From Alitta virens (Eukaryota > Annelida > Polychaeta > Phyllodocida > Nereididae): a stretch of 64,000 nt of DNA. Shown in pieces: positions 38,971 to 53,070 of the stretch (position 1 is its first letter; every line of letters starts with the position of its first letter). Location: positions 9,050,370 to 9,114,369 of the forward strand of contig OW028579.1 in assembly GCA_932294295.1 (NCBI GenBank), written 5' to 3'. The notes under the pieces are model-generated. The model made no database searches. It worked only from the letters and a program-made list of their open reading frames with translations, and was not told where the DNA came from. The translations under genes and the position numbers were made by a program.

Positions 38971-41900
38971 TTAATGTTGTTGACAGCTTAATGTTGATAG
39001 CTTAATGTTGACGGCCTAATGTTGACAGCTTAATGTTGTTGACAGCCTAATGTTGTTGGCTTAATGTTGTTGGCTTAATGTTGACAGCTTAATGTTGACA
39101 GCTTAATGTTGACAGCTTAATGTTGACAGCTTAATGTTGACAGCTTAATGTTGACAGCTTAATGTTGACAGCTTAATGTTATTGACAGCTTAATGTTGTT
39201 GACAGCTTAATGTTGTTGACAGCTTAATGTTGACAGCTTAATGTTGACAGCTTAATGTTGCCAGCTTAATGTTGACAGCTTAATGTTGACGGCTTAATGT
39301 TGACGGCTTAATGTTGACGGCTTAATGTTGACAGCTTAATGTTGTTGACAGCTTAATGTTGTTGACAGCTTAATGTTGACAGCTTAATGTTGTTGACAGC
39401 TTAATGTTGATAGCTTAATGTTGATAGCTTAATGTTGACAGCTTAATGTTGACAGCTTAATGTTGACAGTTTAATGTTGACAGCTTAATGTTGACAGCTT
39501 AATGTCGGCAGCTTAATGTTGCCAGCTTAATGTTGACAGCTTAATGTTGATAGCTTAATGTTGACAGCTTAATGTTGACAGCCTAATGTTGACAGCTTAA
39601 TGTGGACAGCTTAATGTTGATAGCTTAATGTTGTTGCCAGCTTAATGTTGACAGCTTAATGTTGACAGCTTAATGTTGACAGCTTAATGTTGTTGATAGC
39701 TTAATGTTGATAACTTAATGTTGTCAGCTTAATGTTGACAGCTTAATGTTGACAGCTTAATGTTGACGATTTAATGTTGACGGCTCAATGTTGACATCTG
39801 AATATTGTTGACAATTTAATGTTGATCGCTTAATGTTGACAGCTTAATGTTGTTGACAGCTTAATGTTGTTGACAGCTTTATGTTGACAGCTTAATGTTG
39901 ACAGCTTAATGTTGACAGCTTAATGTTGACAGCTTAATGTTGACAGCTTAATGTTGACAGCTTAATGTTGACAGCTTAATGTTGACAGTTTAATGTTGAC
40001 AGCTTAATGTTGACAGCTTAATGTCGCCAGCTTAATGTTGCCAGCTTAATGTTGACAGCTTAATGTTGATAGCTTAATGTTGACAGCTTAATGTTGCCAG
40101 CTTAATGTTGACAGCTTAATGTTGACAGCTTAATGTTGACGATTTAATGTTGATGGCTCAATGTTGACAGCTTAATGTTGTTGACAGTTTAATGTTGTTG
40201 ACAGCTTAATGTTGACAGCTTAATGTTGTTGACAGCTTAATGTTGATAGCTTAATGTTGACGGCTTAATGTTGACAGCTTAATGTTGTTGACAGCTTAAT
40301 GTTGTTGACAGCCTAATGTTGTTGGCTTAATGTTGTTGGCTTAATGTTGACAGCTTAATGTTCACAGCTTAATGTTGACAGCTTAATGTTGACAGCTTAA
40401 TGTTGACAGCTTAATGTTGACAGCTTAATGTTGACAGCTTAATGTTGACAGCTTAATGTTGACAGCCTAATGTTGTTGACAGCTTAATGTTGTTGACAGC
40501 TTAATGTTGACAGCTTAATGTTGACAGCTTAATGTTGCCAGCTTAATGTTGACAGCTTAATGTTGACAGCTTAATGTTGTCGACAGCTTAATGTTGACAG
40601 CTTAATGTTGTCGACAGCTTAATGTTGTTGACAGCTTAATGTTGTTGACAGCTTAAAGTTGACAGCTTAATGTTGACAGCTTAATGTTGACAGCTTAATG
40701 TTGCCAGCTTAATGTTGACAGCTTAATGTTGACAGCTTAATGTTGTCGACAGCTTAATGTTGTTGACAGCTTAATGTTGTTGACAGCTTAAAGTTGACAG
40801 CTTAATGTTGACAGCTTAATGTTGACGATTTAATGTTGACGGCTCAATGTTGATAGCTTAATGTTGTTGACAGCTTAATGTTGTTGACAGCTTAATGTTG
40901 ACAGCTTAATGTTGTTGACAGCTTAATGTTGATAGCTTAATGTTGATAGCTTAATGTTGACAGCTTAATGTTGACAACTTAATGTTGACAGTTTAATGTT
41001 GACAGCTTAATGTTGACAGCTTAATGTTGACGATTTAATGTTGACGGCTCAATGTTGACAGCTTAATGTTGTTGACAGCTTAATGTTGACAGCTTAATGT
41101 TGTTGACAGCTTAATGTTGATAGCTTAATGTTGACAGCTTAATGTTGACAGTTTAATGTTGACAGTTTAATGTTGACAGCTTAATGTTGACAGCTTAATG
41201 TTGACAGCTTGATGATGACAGCTTGATGTTGACAGCTTAATGTTGATAGCTTAATGTCGACAGCTTAATTTCGACAGCTTAATGTCGCCAGCTTAATGTT
41301 GCAAGCTTAATGTTGACAGCTTAATGTTGATGGCTTAATGTTGACAGCTTAATGTTGACAGCTTAATGTTGTCAGCTTAATGTTGACAGCTTAATGTTGA
41401 CAGCTTAATGTTGACGATTTAATGTTGACGGCTCAATTTTGACAGCTGAATATTGTTGACAGCTTAATGTTGTTGACAGCTTAATGATGACAGCTTAATA
41501 TTGTTGACAGCTTAATGTTGTTGACAGCTTAATGTTGACAATTAATGTTGATGGCTCAATGTTGACAGCTTAATGTTGTTGACAGTTTAATGTTGTTGAC
41601 AGCTTAATGTTGACAGCTTAATGTTGACAGCTTAATGTTGACGATTTAATGTTGACGGCTCAATGTTGATAGATTAATGTTGTTGACAGCTTAATGTTGT
41701 TGACAGCTTAATGTTGACAGCTTAATGTTGTTGACAGCTTAATGTTGATAGCTTAATGTTGATAGCTTAATGTTGACAGCTTAATGTTGACAACTTAATG
41801 TTGACAGTTTAATGTTGACAGCTTAATGTTGACAGCTTAATGTTGACGATTTAATGTTGACGGCTCAATGTTGACAGCTTAATGTTGTTGACAGCTTAAT

Positions 41901-44900
41901 GTTGACAGCTTAATGTTGTTGACAGCTTAATGTTGATAGCTAAATGTGGACAGCTTAATGTTGACAGTTTAATGTTGACAGTTTAATGTTGACAGCTTAA
42001 TGTTGACTGCTTAATGTTGACAGCTTGATGATAACAGCTTGATGTTGACAGCTTAATGTTGATAGCTTAATGTCGACAGTTTAATGTTGACAGTTTAATG
42101 TTGACAGCTTAATGTTGACAGCTTAATGTTGACAGCTTAATGTTGATAGCTTAATGGTGACCGCTTAATGTTGACAGCCTAATGTTGACAGCTTAATGTT
42201 GACAGCTTAATGTTGACTACTTAATGTTGTTGCCAGCTTAATGTTGACAGCTTAATGTTGACAGCTTAATGTTGACAGCTTAATGTTGACGATTTAATGT
42301 TGATGGCTCAATGTTGACAGCTTAATGTTGTTGACAGTTTAATGTTGTTGACAGCTTAATGTTGACAGCTTAATGTTGTTGACAGCTTAATGTTGATAGC
42401 TTAATGTTGACGGCTTAATGTTGATAGCTTAATGTCGACAGCTTAATGTTGACGATTTAATGTTGACGGCTTAATGTTGTTGACAGCTTAATGTTGTTGA
42501 CAGCTTAATGTTGTTGGCTTTATGTTGTTGGCTTAATGTTGACAGCTTAATGTTGACAGCTTAATGTTGACAGCTTAATGTTGACAGCTTAATGTTGACA
42601 GCTTAATGTTATTGACAGCTTAATGTTGTTGACAGCTTAATGTTGTTGACAGCTTAATGTTGACAGCTTAATGTTGACAGCTTAATGTTGCCAGCTTAAT
42701 GTTGACAGCTTAATGTTGACAGCTTAATGTTGTCGACAGCTTAATGTTGTTGACAGCTTAATGTTGTTGACAGCTTAAAGTTGACAGCTTAATGTTGACA
42801 GCTTAATGTTGACAGCTTAATGTTGACGATTTAATGTTGACGGCTCAATGTTGATAGCTTAATGTTGTTGACAGCTTAATGTTGTTGACAGCTTAATGTT
42901 GACAGCTTAATGTTGTTGACAGCTTAATGTTGATAGCTTAATGTTGATAGCTTAATGTTGACAGCTTAATGTTGACAACTTAATGTTGACAGTTTAATGT
43001 TGACAGCTTAATGTTGACAGCTTAATGTTGACGATTTAATGTTGACGGCTCAATGTTGACAGCTTAATGTTGTTGACAGCTTAATGTTGACAGCTTAATG
43101 TTGTTGACAGCTTAATGTTGACAGCTTAATGTCGACAGCTTAATGTTGACAGTTTAATGTTGACAGTTTAATGTTGACAGCTTAATGTTGACAGCTTAAT
43201 GTTGACAGCTTGATGTTGACAGCTTGATGTTGACAGCTTAATGTTGATAGCTTAATGTCGACAGCTTAATGTCGACAGCTTAATGTCGCCAGCTTAATGT
43301 TGCCAGCTTAATGTTGACAGCTTAATGTTGATGGCTTAATGTTGACAGCTTAATGTTGACAGCTTAATGTTGACAGCTTAATGTTGACAGCTTAATGTTG
43401 ACAGCTTAATGCTGACGATTTAATGTTGACGGCTCAATTTTGACAGCTGAATATTGTTGACAGCTTAATGTTGTTGACAGCTTAATGTTGACAGCTTAAT
43501 ATTGTTGACAGCTTAATGTTGTTGACAGCTTAATGTTGTTGACAGCTTAATGTTGACAGCTTAATGTTGACAGCTTAATGTTGACTGCTTAATGTTGACG
43601 GCTTAATGTTGACGGCTTAATGTTGACGGCTTAATGTTGACGGCTTAATGTTGACGGCTTAATGTTGACAGCTTAATGTTGTTGACAGCTTAATGTTGAT
43701 AGCTTAATGTTGACAGCTTAATGTTGACAGCCTAATGTTGACAGCTTAATGTTGACAGCTTAATGTTGACTACTTAATGTTGTTGCCAGCTTAATGTTGA
43801 CAGCTTAATGTTGACAGCTTAATGTTGACAGCTTAATGTTGACGATTTAATGTTGATGGCTCAATGTTGACAGCTTAATGTTGTTGACAGTTTAATGTTG
43901 TTGACAGCTTAATGTTGACAGCTTAATGTTGTTGACAGCTTAATGTTGATAGCTTAATGTTGACGGCTTAATGTTGATAGCTTAATGTCGACAGCTTAAT
44001 GTTGACGATTTAATGTTGACGGCTTAATGTTGTTGACAGCTTAATGTTGTTGACAGCTTAATGTTGTTGGCTTTATGTTGTTGGCTTAATGTTGACAGCT
44101 TAATGTTGACAGCTTAATGTTGACAGCTTAATGTTGACAGCTTAATGTTGACAGCTTAATGTTATTGACAGCTTAATGTTGTTGACAGCTTAATGTTGTT
44201 GACAGCTTAATGTTGACAGCTTAATGTTGACAGCTTAATGTTGCCAGCTTAATGTTGACAGCTTAATGTTGACAGCTTAATGTTGTCGACAGCTTAATGT
44301 TGTTGACAGCTTAATGTTGTTGACAGCTTAAAGTTGACAGCTTAATGTTGACAGCTTAATGTTGACAGCTTAATGTTGACGATTTAATGTTGACGGCTCA
44401 ATGTTGATAGCTTAATGTTGTTGACAGCTTAATGTTGTTGACAGCTTAATGTTGACAGCTTAATGTTGTTGACAGCTTAATGTTGATAGCTTAATGTTGA
44501 TAGCTTAATGTTGACAGCTTAATGTTGACAACTTAATGTTGACAGTTTAATGTTGACAGCTTAATGTTGACAGCTTAATGTTGACGATTTAATGTTGACG
44601 GCTCAATGTTGACAGCTTAATGTTGTTGACAGCTTAATGTTGACAGCTTAATGTTGTTGACAGCTTAATGTTGACAGCTTAATGTCGACAGCTTAATGTT
44701 GACAGTTTAATGTTGACAGTTTAATGTTGACAGCTTAATGTTGACAGCTTAATGTTGACAGCTTGATGTTGACAGCTTGATGTTGACAGCTTAATGTTGA
44801 TAGCTTAATGTCGACAGCTTAATGTCGACAGCTTAATGTCGCCAGCTTAATGTTGCCAGCTTAATGTTGACAGCTTAATGTTGATGGCTTAATGTTGACA

Positions 44901-45920
44901 GCTTAATGTTGACAGCTTAATGTTGACAGCTTAATGTTGACAGCTTAATGTTGACAGCTTAATGTTGACGATTTAATGTTGACGGCTCAATTTTGACAGC
45001 TGAATATTGTTGACAGCTTAATGTTGTTGACAGCTTAATGTTGACAGCTTAATATTGTTGACAGCTTAATGTTGTTGACAGCTTAATGTTGTTGACAGCT
45101 TAATGTTGACAGCTTAATGTTGACAGCTTAATGTTGACTGCTTAATGTTGACGGCTTAATGTTGACGGCTTAATGTTGACGGCTTAATGTTGACGGCTTA
45201 ATGTTGACAGCTTAATGTTGTTGACAGCTTAATGTTGTTGACAGCTTAATGTTGACAGCTTAATGTTGTTGACAGCTTAATGTTGATAGCTTAATGTTGA
45301 TAGCTTAATGTTGACAGCTTAATGTTGACAGCTTAATGTTGACAGTTTAATGTTGACAGCTTAATGTTGACAGCTTAATGTCGGCAGCTTAATGTTGCCA
45401 GCTTAATGTTGACAGCTTAATGTTGATAGCTTAATGTTGACAGCTTAATGTTGACAGCCTAATGTTGACAGCTTAATGTGGACAGCTTAATGTTGATAGC
45501 TTAATGTTGTTGCCAGCTTAATGTTGACAGCTTAATGTTGACAGCTTAATGTTGACAGCTTAATGTTGTTGATAGCTTAATGTTGATAACTTAATGTTGT
45601 CAGCTTAATGTTGACAGCTTAATGTTGACAGCTTAATGTTGACGATTTAATGTTGACGGCTCAATGTTGACATCTGAATATTGTTGACAATTTAATGTTG
45701 ACCGCTTAATGTTGACAGCTTAATGTTGACAGCATAATGTCGCCAGCTTAATGTTGCCAGCTTAATGTTGACAGCTTAATGTTGATAGCTTAATGTTGAC
45801 AGCTTAATGTTGACAGCCTAATGTTGACAGCTTAATGTTGACTGCCTAATGTTGTTGCCAGCTTAATGTTAACAGCTTAATGTTGACAGCTTAATGTTGA
45901 CAGCTTAATGTTGACAGCTT
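38750..45920. repeat. Copy of 24.6-31.64 kb at about 14.15-14.29 kb
   Basis: Paired landmarks: GTGGAC 25459/39602 (14143), L2 25650/39793 (14143), L1 27187/41434 (14247), L3 27967/42215 (14248), L1 29159/43435 (14276), L1 30698/44988 (14290), GTGGAC 31202/45478 (14276), L2 31393/45669 (14276). The match includes the whole 1.53-kb tandem pair, which therefore existed before this duplication. In this copy the pair has a 1553 bp period. The order splits after GTTAAC near 45,880: this copy continues with canonical units, the source with GACGATTTAATG. Private changes include GATCGC near 39,825, GTGGACAGC near 41,947 and GGTGACCGC near 42,155. Confidence 0.85.
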
Positions 45921-46039
45921 AATGTTGACAGCTTAATGTTGACAGCTTAATGTTGACAGCTTAATGTTGACAGTTTAATGTTGACAGCTTAATGTTGACA
46001 GCTTAATGTCGCCAGCTTAATGTTGCCAGCTTAATGTTG

Positions 46040-49000
46040 ACAGCTTAATGTTGATAGCTTAATGTTGACAGCTTAATGTTGCCAGCTTAATGTTGACAGC
46101 TTAATGTTGACAGCTTAATGTTGACGATTTAATGTTGATGGCTCAATGTTGACAGCTTAATGTTGTTGACAGTTTAATGTTGTTGACAGCTTAATGTTGA
46201 CAGCTTAATGTTGTTGACAGCTTAATGTTGATAGCTTAATGTTGACGGCTTAATGTTGACAGCTTAATGTTGTTGACAGCTTAATGTTGTTGACAGCCTA
46301 ATGTTGTTGGCTTAATGTTGTTGGCTTAATGTTGACAGCTTAATGTTGACAGCTTAATGTTGACAGCTTAATGTTGACAGCTTAATGTTGACAGCTTAAT
46401 GTTGACAGCTTAATGTTGACAGCTTAATGTTGACAGCCTAATGTTGTTGACAGTTTAATGTTGTTGACAGCTTAATGTTGACAGCTTAATGTTGCCAGCT
46501 TAATGTTGACAGCTTAATGTTGACAGCTTAATGTTGTCGACAGCTTAATGTTGACAGCTTAATGTTGTCGACAGCTTAATGTTGTTGACAGCTTAATGTT
46601 GTTGACAGCTTAAAGTTGACAGCTTAATGTTGACAGCTTAATGTTGACAGCTTAATGTTGCCAGCTTAATGTTGACAGCTTAATGTTGACAGCTTAATGT
46701 TGTCGACAGCTTAATGTTGTTGACAGCTTAATGTTGTTGACAGCTTAAAGTTGACAGCTTAATGTTGACAGCTTAATGTTGACGATTTAATGTTGACGGC
46801 TCAATGTTGATAGCTTAATGTTGTTGACAGCTTAATGTTGTTGACAGCTTAATGTTGACAGCTTAATGTTGTTGACAGCTTAATGTTGATAGCTTAATGT
46901 TGATAGCTTAATGTTGACAGCTTAATGTTGACAACTTAATGTTGACAGTTTAATGTTGACAGCTTAATGTTGACAGCTTAATGTTGACGATTTAATGTTG
47001 ACGGCTCAATGTTGACAGCTTAATGTTGTTGACAGCTTAATGTTGACAGCTTAATGTTGTTGACAGCTTAATGTTGATAGCTTAATGTTGACAGCTTAAT
47101 GTTGACAGTTTAATGTTGACAGTTTAATGTTGACAGCTTAATGTTGACAGCTTAATGTTGACAGCTTGATGATGACAGCTTGATGTTGACAGCTTAATGT
47201 TGATAGCTTAATGTCGACAGCTTAATTTCGACAGCTTAATGTCGCCAGCTTAATGTTGCAAGCTTAATGTTGACAGCTTAATGTTGATGGCTTAATGTTG
47301 ACAGCTTAATGTTGACAGCTTAATGTTGTCAGCTTAATGTTGACAGCTTAATGTTGACAGCTTAATGTTGACGATTTAATGTTGACGGCTCAATTTTGAC
47401 AGCTGAATATTGTTGACAGCTTAATGTTGTTGACAGCTTAATGATGACAGCTTAATATTGTTGACAGCTTAATGTTGTTGACAGCTTAATGTTGACAATT
47501 AATGTTGATGGCTCAATGTTGACAGCTTAATGTTGTTGACAGTTTAATGTTGTTGACAGCTTAATGTTGACAGCTTAATGTTGACAGCTTAATGTTGACG
47601 ATTTAATGTTGACGGCTCAATGTTGATAGATTAATGTTGTTGACAGCTTAATGTTGTTGACAGCTTAATGTTGACAGCTTAATGTTGTTGACAGCTTAAT
47701 GTTGATAGCTTAATGTTGATAGCTTAATGTTGACAGCTTAATGTTGACAACTTAATGTTGACAGTTTAATGTTGACAGCTTAATGTTGACAGCTTAATGT
47801 TGACGATTTAATGTTGACGGCTCAATGTTGACAGCTTAATGTTGTTGACAGCTTAATGTTGACAGCTTAATGTTGTTGACAGCTTAATGTTGATAGCTAA
47901 ATGTCGACAGCTTAATGTTGACAGTTTAATGTTGACAGTTTAATGTTGACAGCTTAATGTTGACTGCTTAATGTTGACAGCTTGATGATAACAGCTTGAT
48001 GTTGACAGCTTAATGTTGATAGCTTAATGTCGACAGTTTAATGTTGACAGTTTAATGTTGACAGCTTAATGTTGACAGCTTAATGTTGACAGCTTAATGT
48101 TGATAGCTTAATGTTGACTGCTTAATGTTGACAGCCTAATGTTGACAGCTTAATGTTGACAGCTTAATGTTGACTACTTAATGTTGTTGCCAGCTTAATG
48201 TTGACAGCTTAATGTTGACAGCTTAATGTTGACAGCTTAATGTTGACGATTTAATGTTGATGGCTCAATGTTGACAGCTTAATGTTGTTGACAGTTTAAT
48301 GTTGTTGACAGCTTAATGTTGACAGCTTAATGTTGTTGACAGCTTAATGTTGATAGCTTAATGTTGACGGCTTAATGTTGATAGCTTAATGTCGACAGCT
48401 TAATGTTGACGATTTAATGTTGACGGCTTAATGTTGTTGACAGCTTAATGTTGTTGACAGCTTAATGTTGTTGGCTTTATGTTGTTGGCTTAATGTTGAC
48501 AGCTTAATGTTGACAGCTTAATGTTGACAGCTTAATGTTGACAGCTTAATGTTGACAGCTTAATGTTATTGACAGCTTAATGTTGTTGACAGCTTAATGT
48601 TGTTGACAGCTTAATGTTGACAGCTTAATGTTGACAGCTTAATGTTGCTAGCTTAATGTTGACAGCTTAATGTTGACAGCTTAATGTTGTCGACAGCTTA
48701 ATGTTGTTGACAGCTTAATGTTGTTGACAGCCTAAAGTTGACAGCTTAATGTTGACAGCTTAATGTTGACAGCTTAATGTTGACGATTTAATGTTGACGG
48801 CTCAATGTTGATAGCTTAATGTTGTTGACAGCTTAATGTTGTTGACAGCTTAATGTTGACAGCTTAATGTTGTTGACAGCTTAATGTTGATAGCTTAATG
48901 TTGATAGCTTAATGTTGACAGCTTAATGTTGACAACTTAATGTTGACAGTTTAATGTTGACAGCTTAATGTTGACAGCTTAATGTTGACGATTTAATGTT

Positions 49001-49555
49001 GACGGCTCAATGTTGACAGCTTAGTGTTGTTGACAGCTTAATGTTGACAGCTTAATGTTGTTGACAGCTTAATGTTGACAGCTTAATGTCGACAGCTTAA
49101 TGTTGACAGTTTAATGTTGACAGTTTAATGTTGACAGCTTAATGTTGACAGCTTAATGTTGACAGCTTGATGTTGACAGCTTGATGTTGACAGCTTAATG
49201 TTGATAGCTTAATGTCGACAGCTTAATGTCGACAGCTTAATGTCGCCAGCTTAATGTTGCCAGCTTAATGTTGACAGCTTAATGTTGATGGCTTAATGTT
49301 GACAGCTTAATGTTGACAGCTTAATGTTGACAGCTTAATGTTGACAGCTTAATGTTGACAGCTTAATGTTGACGATTTAATGTTGACGGCTCAATTTTGA
49401 CAGCTGAATATTGTTGACAGCTTAATGTTGTTGACAGCTTAATGTTGACAGCTTAATATTGTTGACAGCTTAATGTTGTTGACAGCTTAATGTTGTTGAC
49501 AGCTTAATGTTGACAGCTTAATGTTGACTGCTTAATGTTGACAGCTTAATGTTGA
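46040..49555. repeat. 3515-bp tandem duplication, copy 1
   Basis: Landmarks repeat in the next block at exactly 3515 bp wherever checked: GATAGC 46053/49568, GACAGTTTAATG 46451/49966, L1 47391/50906, L3 48172/51687, CCTAAAG 48731/52246, TTAGTG 49021/52536, L1 49392/52907. No offset change was seen. Both copies share rare units such as GTTGCTAGC (about 48,646 and 52,161), GTTGTCAGC and GACTGC before AGCCTAATG. Most of this block also matches about 40.0-43.6 kb, at 5957 bp (L1 41434/47391 and 43435/49392; L3 42215/48172), with more differences. Confidence 0.95.
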
Positions 49556-52500
49556 CAGCTTAATGTTGATAGCTTAATGTTGACAGCTTAATGTTGCCAG
49601 CTTAATGTTGACAGCTTAATGTTGACAGCTTAATGTTGACGATTTAATGTTGATGGCTCAATGTTGACAGCTTAATGTTGTTGACAGTTTAATGTTGTTG
49701 ACAGCTTAATGTTGACAGCTTAATGTTGTTGACAGCTTAATGTTGATAGCTTAATGTTGACGGCTTAATGTTGACAGCTTAATGTTGTTGACAGCTTAAT
49801 GTTGTTGACAGCCTAATGTTGTTGGCTTAATGTTGTTGGCTTAATGTTGACAGCTTAATGTTGACAGCTTAATGTTGACAGCTTAATGTTGACAGCTTAA
49901 TGTTGACAGCTTAATGTTGACAGCTTAATGTTGACAGCTTAATGTTGACAGCCTAATGTTGTTGACAGTTTAATGTTGTTGACAGCTTAATGTTGACAGC
50001 TTAATGTTGCCAGCTTAATGTTGACAGCTTAATGTTGACAGCTTAATGTTGTCGACAGCTTAATGTTGACAGCTTAATGTTGTCGACAGCTTAATGTTGT
50101 TGACAGCTTAATGTTGTTGACAGCTTAAAGTTGACAGCTTAATGTTGACAGCTTAATGTTGACAGCTTAATGTTGCCAGCTTAATGTTGACAGCTTAATG
50201 TTGACAGCTTAATGTTGTCGACAGCTTAATGTTGTTGACAGCTTAATGTTGTTGACAGCTTAAAGTTGACAGCTTAATGTTGACAGCTTAATGTTGACGA
50301 TTTAATGTTGACGGCTCAATGTTGATAGCTTAATGTTGTTGACAGCTTAATGTTGTTGACAGCTTAATGTTGACAGCTTAATGTTGTTGACAGCTTAATG
50401 TTGATAGCTTAATGTTGATAGCTTAATGTTGACAGCTTAATGTTGACAACTTAATGTTGACAGTTTAATGTTGACAGCTTAATGTTGACAGCTTAATGTT
50501 GACGATTTAATGTTGACGGCTCAATGTTGACAGCTTAATGTTGTTGACAGCTTAATGTTGACAGCTTAATGTTGTTGACAGCTTAATGTTGATAGCTTAA
50601 TGTTGACAGCTTAATGTTGACAGTTTAATGTTGACAGTTTAATGTTGACAGCTTAATGTTGACAGCTTAATGTTGACAGCTTGATGATGACAGCTTGATG
50701 TTGACAGCTTAATGTTGATAGCTTAATGTCGACAGCTTAATTTCGACAGCTTAATGTCGCCAGCTTAATGTTGCAAGCTTAATGTTGACAGCTTAATGTT
50801 GATGGCTTAATGTTGACAGCTTAATGTTGACAGCTTAATGTTGTCAGCTTAATGTTGACAGCTTAATGTTGACAGCTTAATGTTGACGATTTAATGTTGA
50901 CGGCTCAATTTTGACAGCTGAATATTGTTGACAGCTTAATGTTGTTGACAGCTTAATGATGACAGCTTAATATTGTTGACAGCTTAATGTTGTTGACAGC
51001 TTAATGTTGACAATTAATGTTGATGGCTCAATGTTGACAGCTTAATGTTGTTGACAGTTTAATGTTGTTGACAGCTTAATGTTGACAGCTTAATGTTGAC
51101 AGCTTAATGTTGACGATTTAATGTTGACGGCTCAATGTTGATAGATTAATGTTGTTGACAGCTTAATGTTGTTGACAGCTTAATGTTGACAGCTTAATGT
51201 TGTTGACAGCTTAATGTTGATAGCTTAATGTTGATAGCTTAATGTTGACAGCTTAATGTTGACAACTTAATGTTGACAGTTTAATGTTGACAGCTTAATG
51301 TTGACAGCTTAATGTTGACGATTTAATGTTGACGGCTCAATGTTGACAGCTTAATGTTGTTGACAGCTTAATGTTGACAGCTTAATGTTGTTGACAGCTT
51401 AATGTTGATAGCTAAATGTCGACAGCTTAATGTTGACAGTTTAATGTTGACAGTTTAATGTTGACAGCTTAATGTTGACTGCTTAATGTTGACAGCTTGA
51501 TGATAACAGCTTGATGTTGACAGCTTAATGTTGATAGCTTAATGTCGACAGTTTAATGTTGACAGTTTAATGTTGACAGCTTAATGTTGACAGCTTAATG
51601 TTGACAGCTTAATGTTGATAGCTTAATGTTGACTGCTTAATGTTGACAGCCTAATGTTGACAGCTTAATGTTGACAGCTTAATGTTGACTACTTAATGTT
51701 GTTGCCAGCTTAATGTTGACAGCTTAATGTTGACAGCTTAATGTTGACAGCTTAATGTTGACGATTTAATGTTGATGGCTCAATGTTGACAGCTTAATGT
51801 TGTTGACAGTTTAATGTTGTTGACAGCTTAATGTTGACAGCTTAATGTTGTTGACAGCTTAATGTTGATAGCTTAATGTTGACGGCTTAATGTTGATAGC
51901 TTAATGTCGACAGCTTAATGTTGACGATTTAATGTTGACGGCTTAATGTTGTTGACAGCTTAATGTTGTTGACAGCTTAATGTTGTTGGCTTTATGTTGT
52001 TGGCTTAATGTTGACAGCTTAATGTTGACAGCTTAATGTTGACAGCTTAATGTTGACAGCTTAATGTTGACAGCTTAATGTTATTGACAGCTTAATGTTG
52101 TTGACAGCTTAATGTTGTTGACAGCTTAATGTTGACAGCTTAATGTTGACAGCTTAATGTTGCTAGCTTAATGTTGACAGCTTAATGTTGACAGCTTAAT
52201 GTTGTCGACAGCTTAATGTTGTTGACAGCTTAATGTTGTTGACAGCCTAAAGTTGACAGCTTAATGTTGACAGCTTAATGTTGACAGCTTAATGTTGACG
52301 ATTTAATGTTGACGGCTCAATGTTGATAGCTTAATGTTGTTGACAGCTTAATGTTGTTGACAGCTTAATGTTGACAGCTTAATGTTGTTGACAGCTTAAT
52401 GTTGATAGCTTAATGTTGATAGCTTAATGTTGACAGCTTAATGTTGACAACTTAATGTTGACAGTTTAATGTTGACAGCTTAATGTTGACAGCTTAATGT

Positions 52501-53070
52501 TGACGATTTAATGTTGACGGCTCAATGTTGACAGCTTAGTGTTGTTGACAGCTTAATGTTGACAGCTTAATGTTGTTGACAGCTTAATGTTGACAGCTTA
52601 ATGTCGACAGCTTAATGTTGACAGTTTAATGTTGACAGTTTAATGTTGACAGCTTAATGTTGACAGCTTAATGTTGACAGCTTGATGTTGACAGCTTGAT
52701 GTTGACAGCTTAATGTTGATAGCTTAATGTCGACAGCTTAATGTCGACAGCTTAATGTCGCCAGCTTAATGTTGCCAGCTTAATGTTGACAGCTTAATGT
52801 TGATGGCTTAATGTTGACAGCTTAATGTTGACAGCTTAATGTTGACAGCTTAATGTTGACAGCTTAATGTTGACAGCTTAATGTTGACGATTTAATGTTG
52901 ACGGCTCAATTTTGACAGCTGAATATTGTTGACAGCTTAATGTTGTTGACAGCTTAATGTTGACAGCTTAATATTGTTGACAGCTTAATGTTGTTGACAG
53001 CTTAATGTTGTTGACAGCTTAATGTTGACAGCTTAATGTTGACTGCTTAATGTTGACAGCTTAATGTTGA
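49555..53070. repeat. 3515-bp tandem duplication, copy 2
   Basis: Second copy, with a constant 3515 bp offset from its partner, so no unit has been gained or lost since the event in any part I compared. The left junction lies between about 49,530 and 49,560, where GACTGC plus canonical units runs into GATAGC and GTTGCC. The right end lies near 53,070, where GACTGC and two canonical units are followed by GAAGGC and a GACGGC run instead of GATAGC. This is the most homogeneous large pair in the window. Confidence 0.95.
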
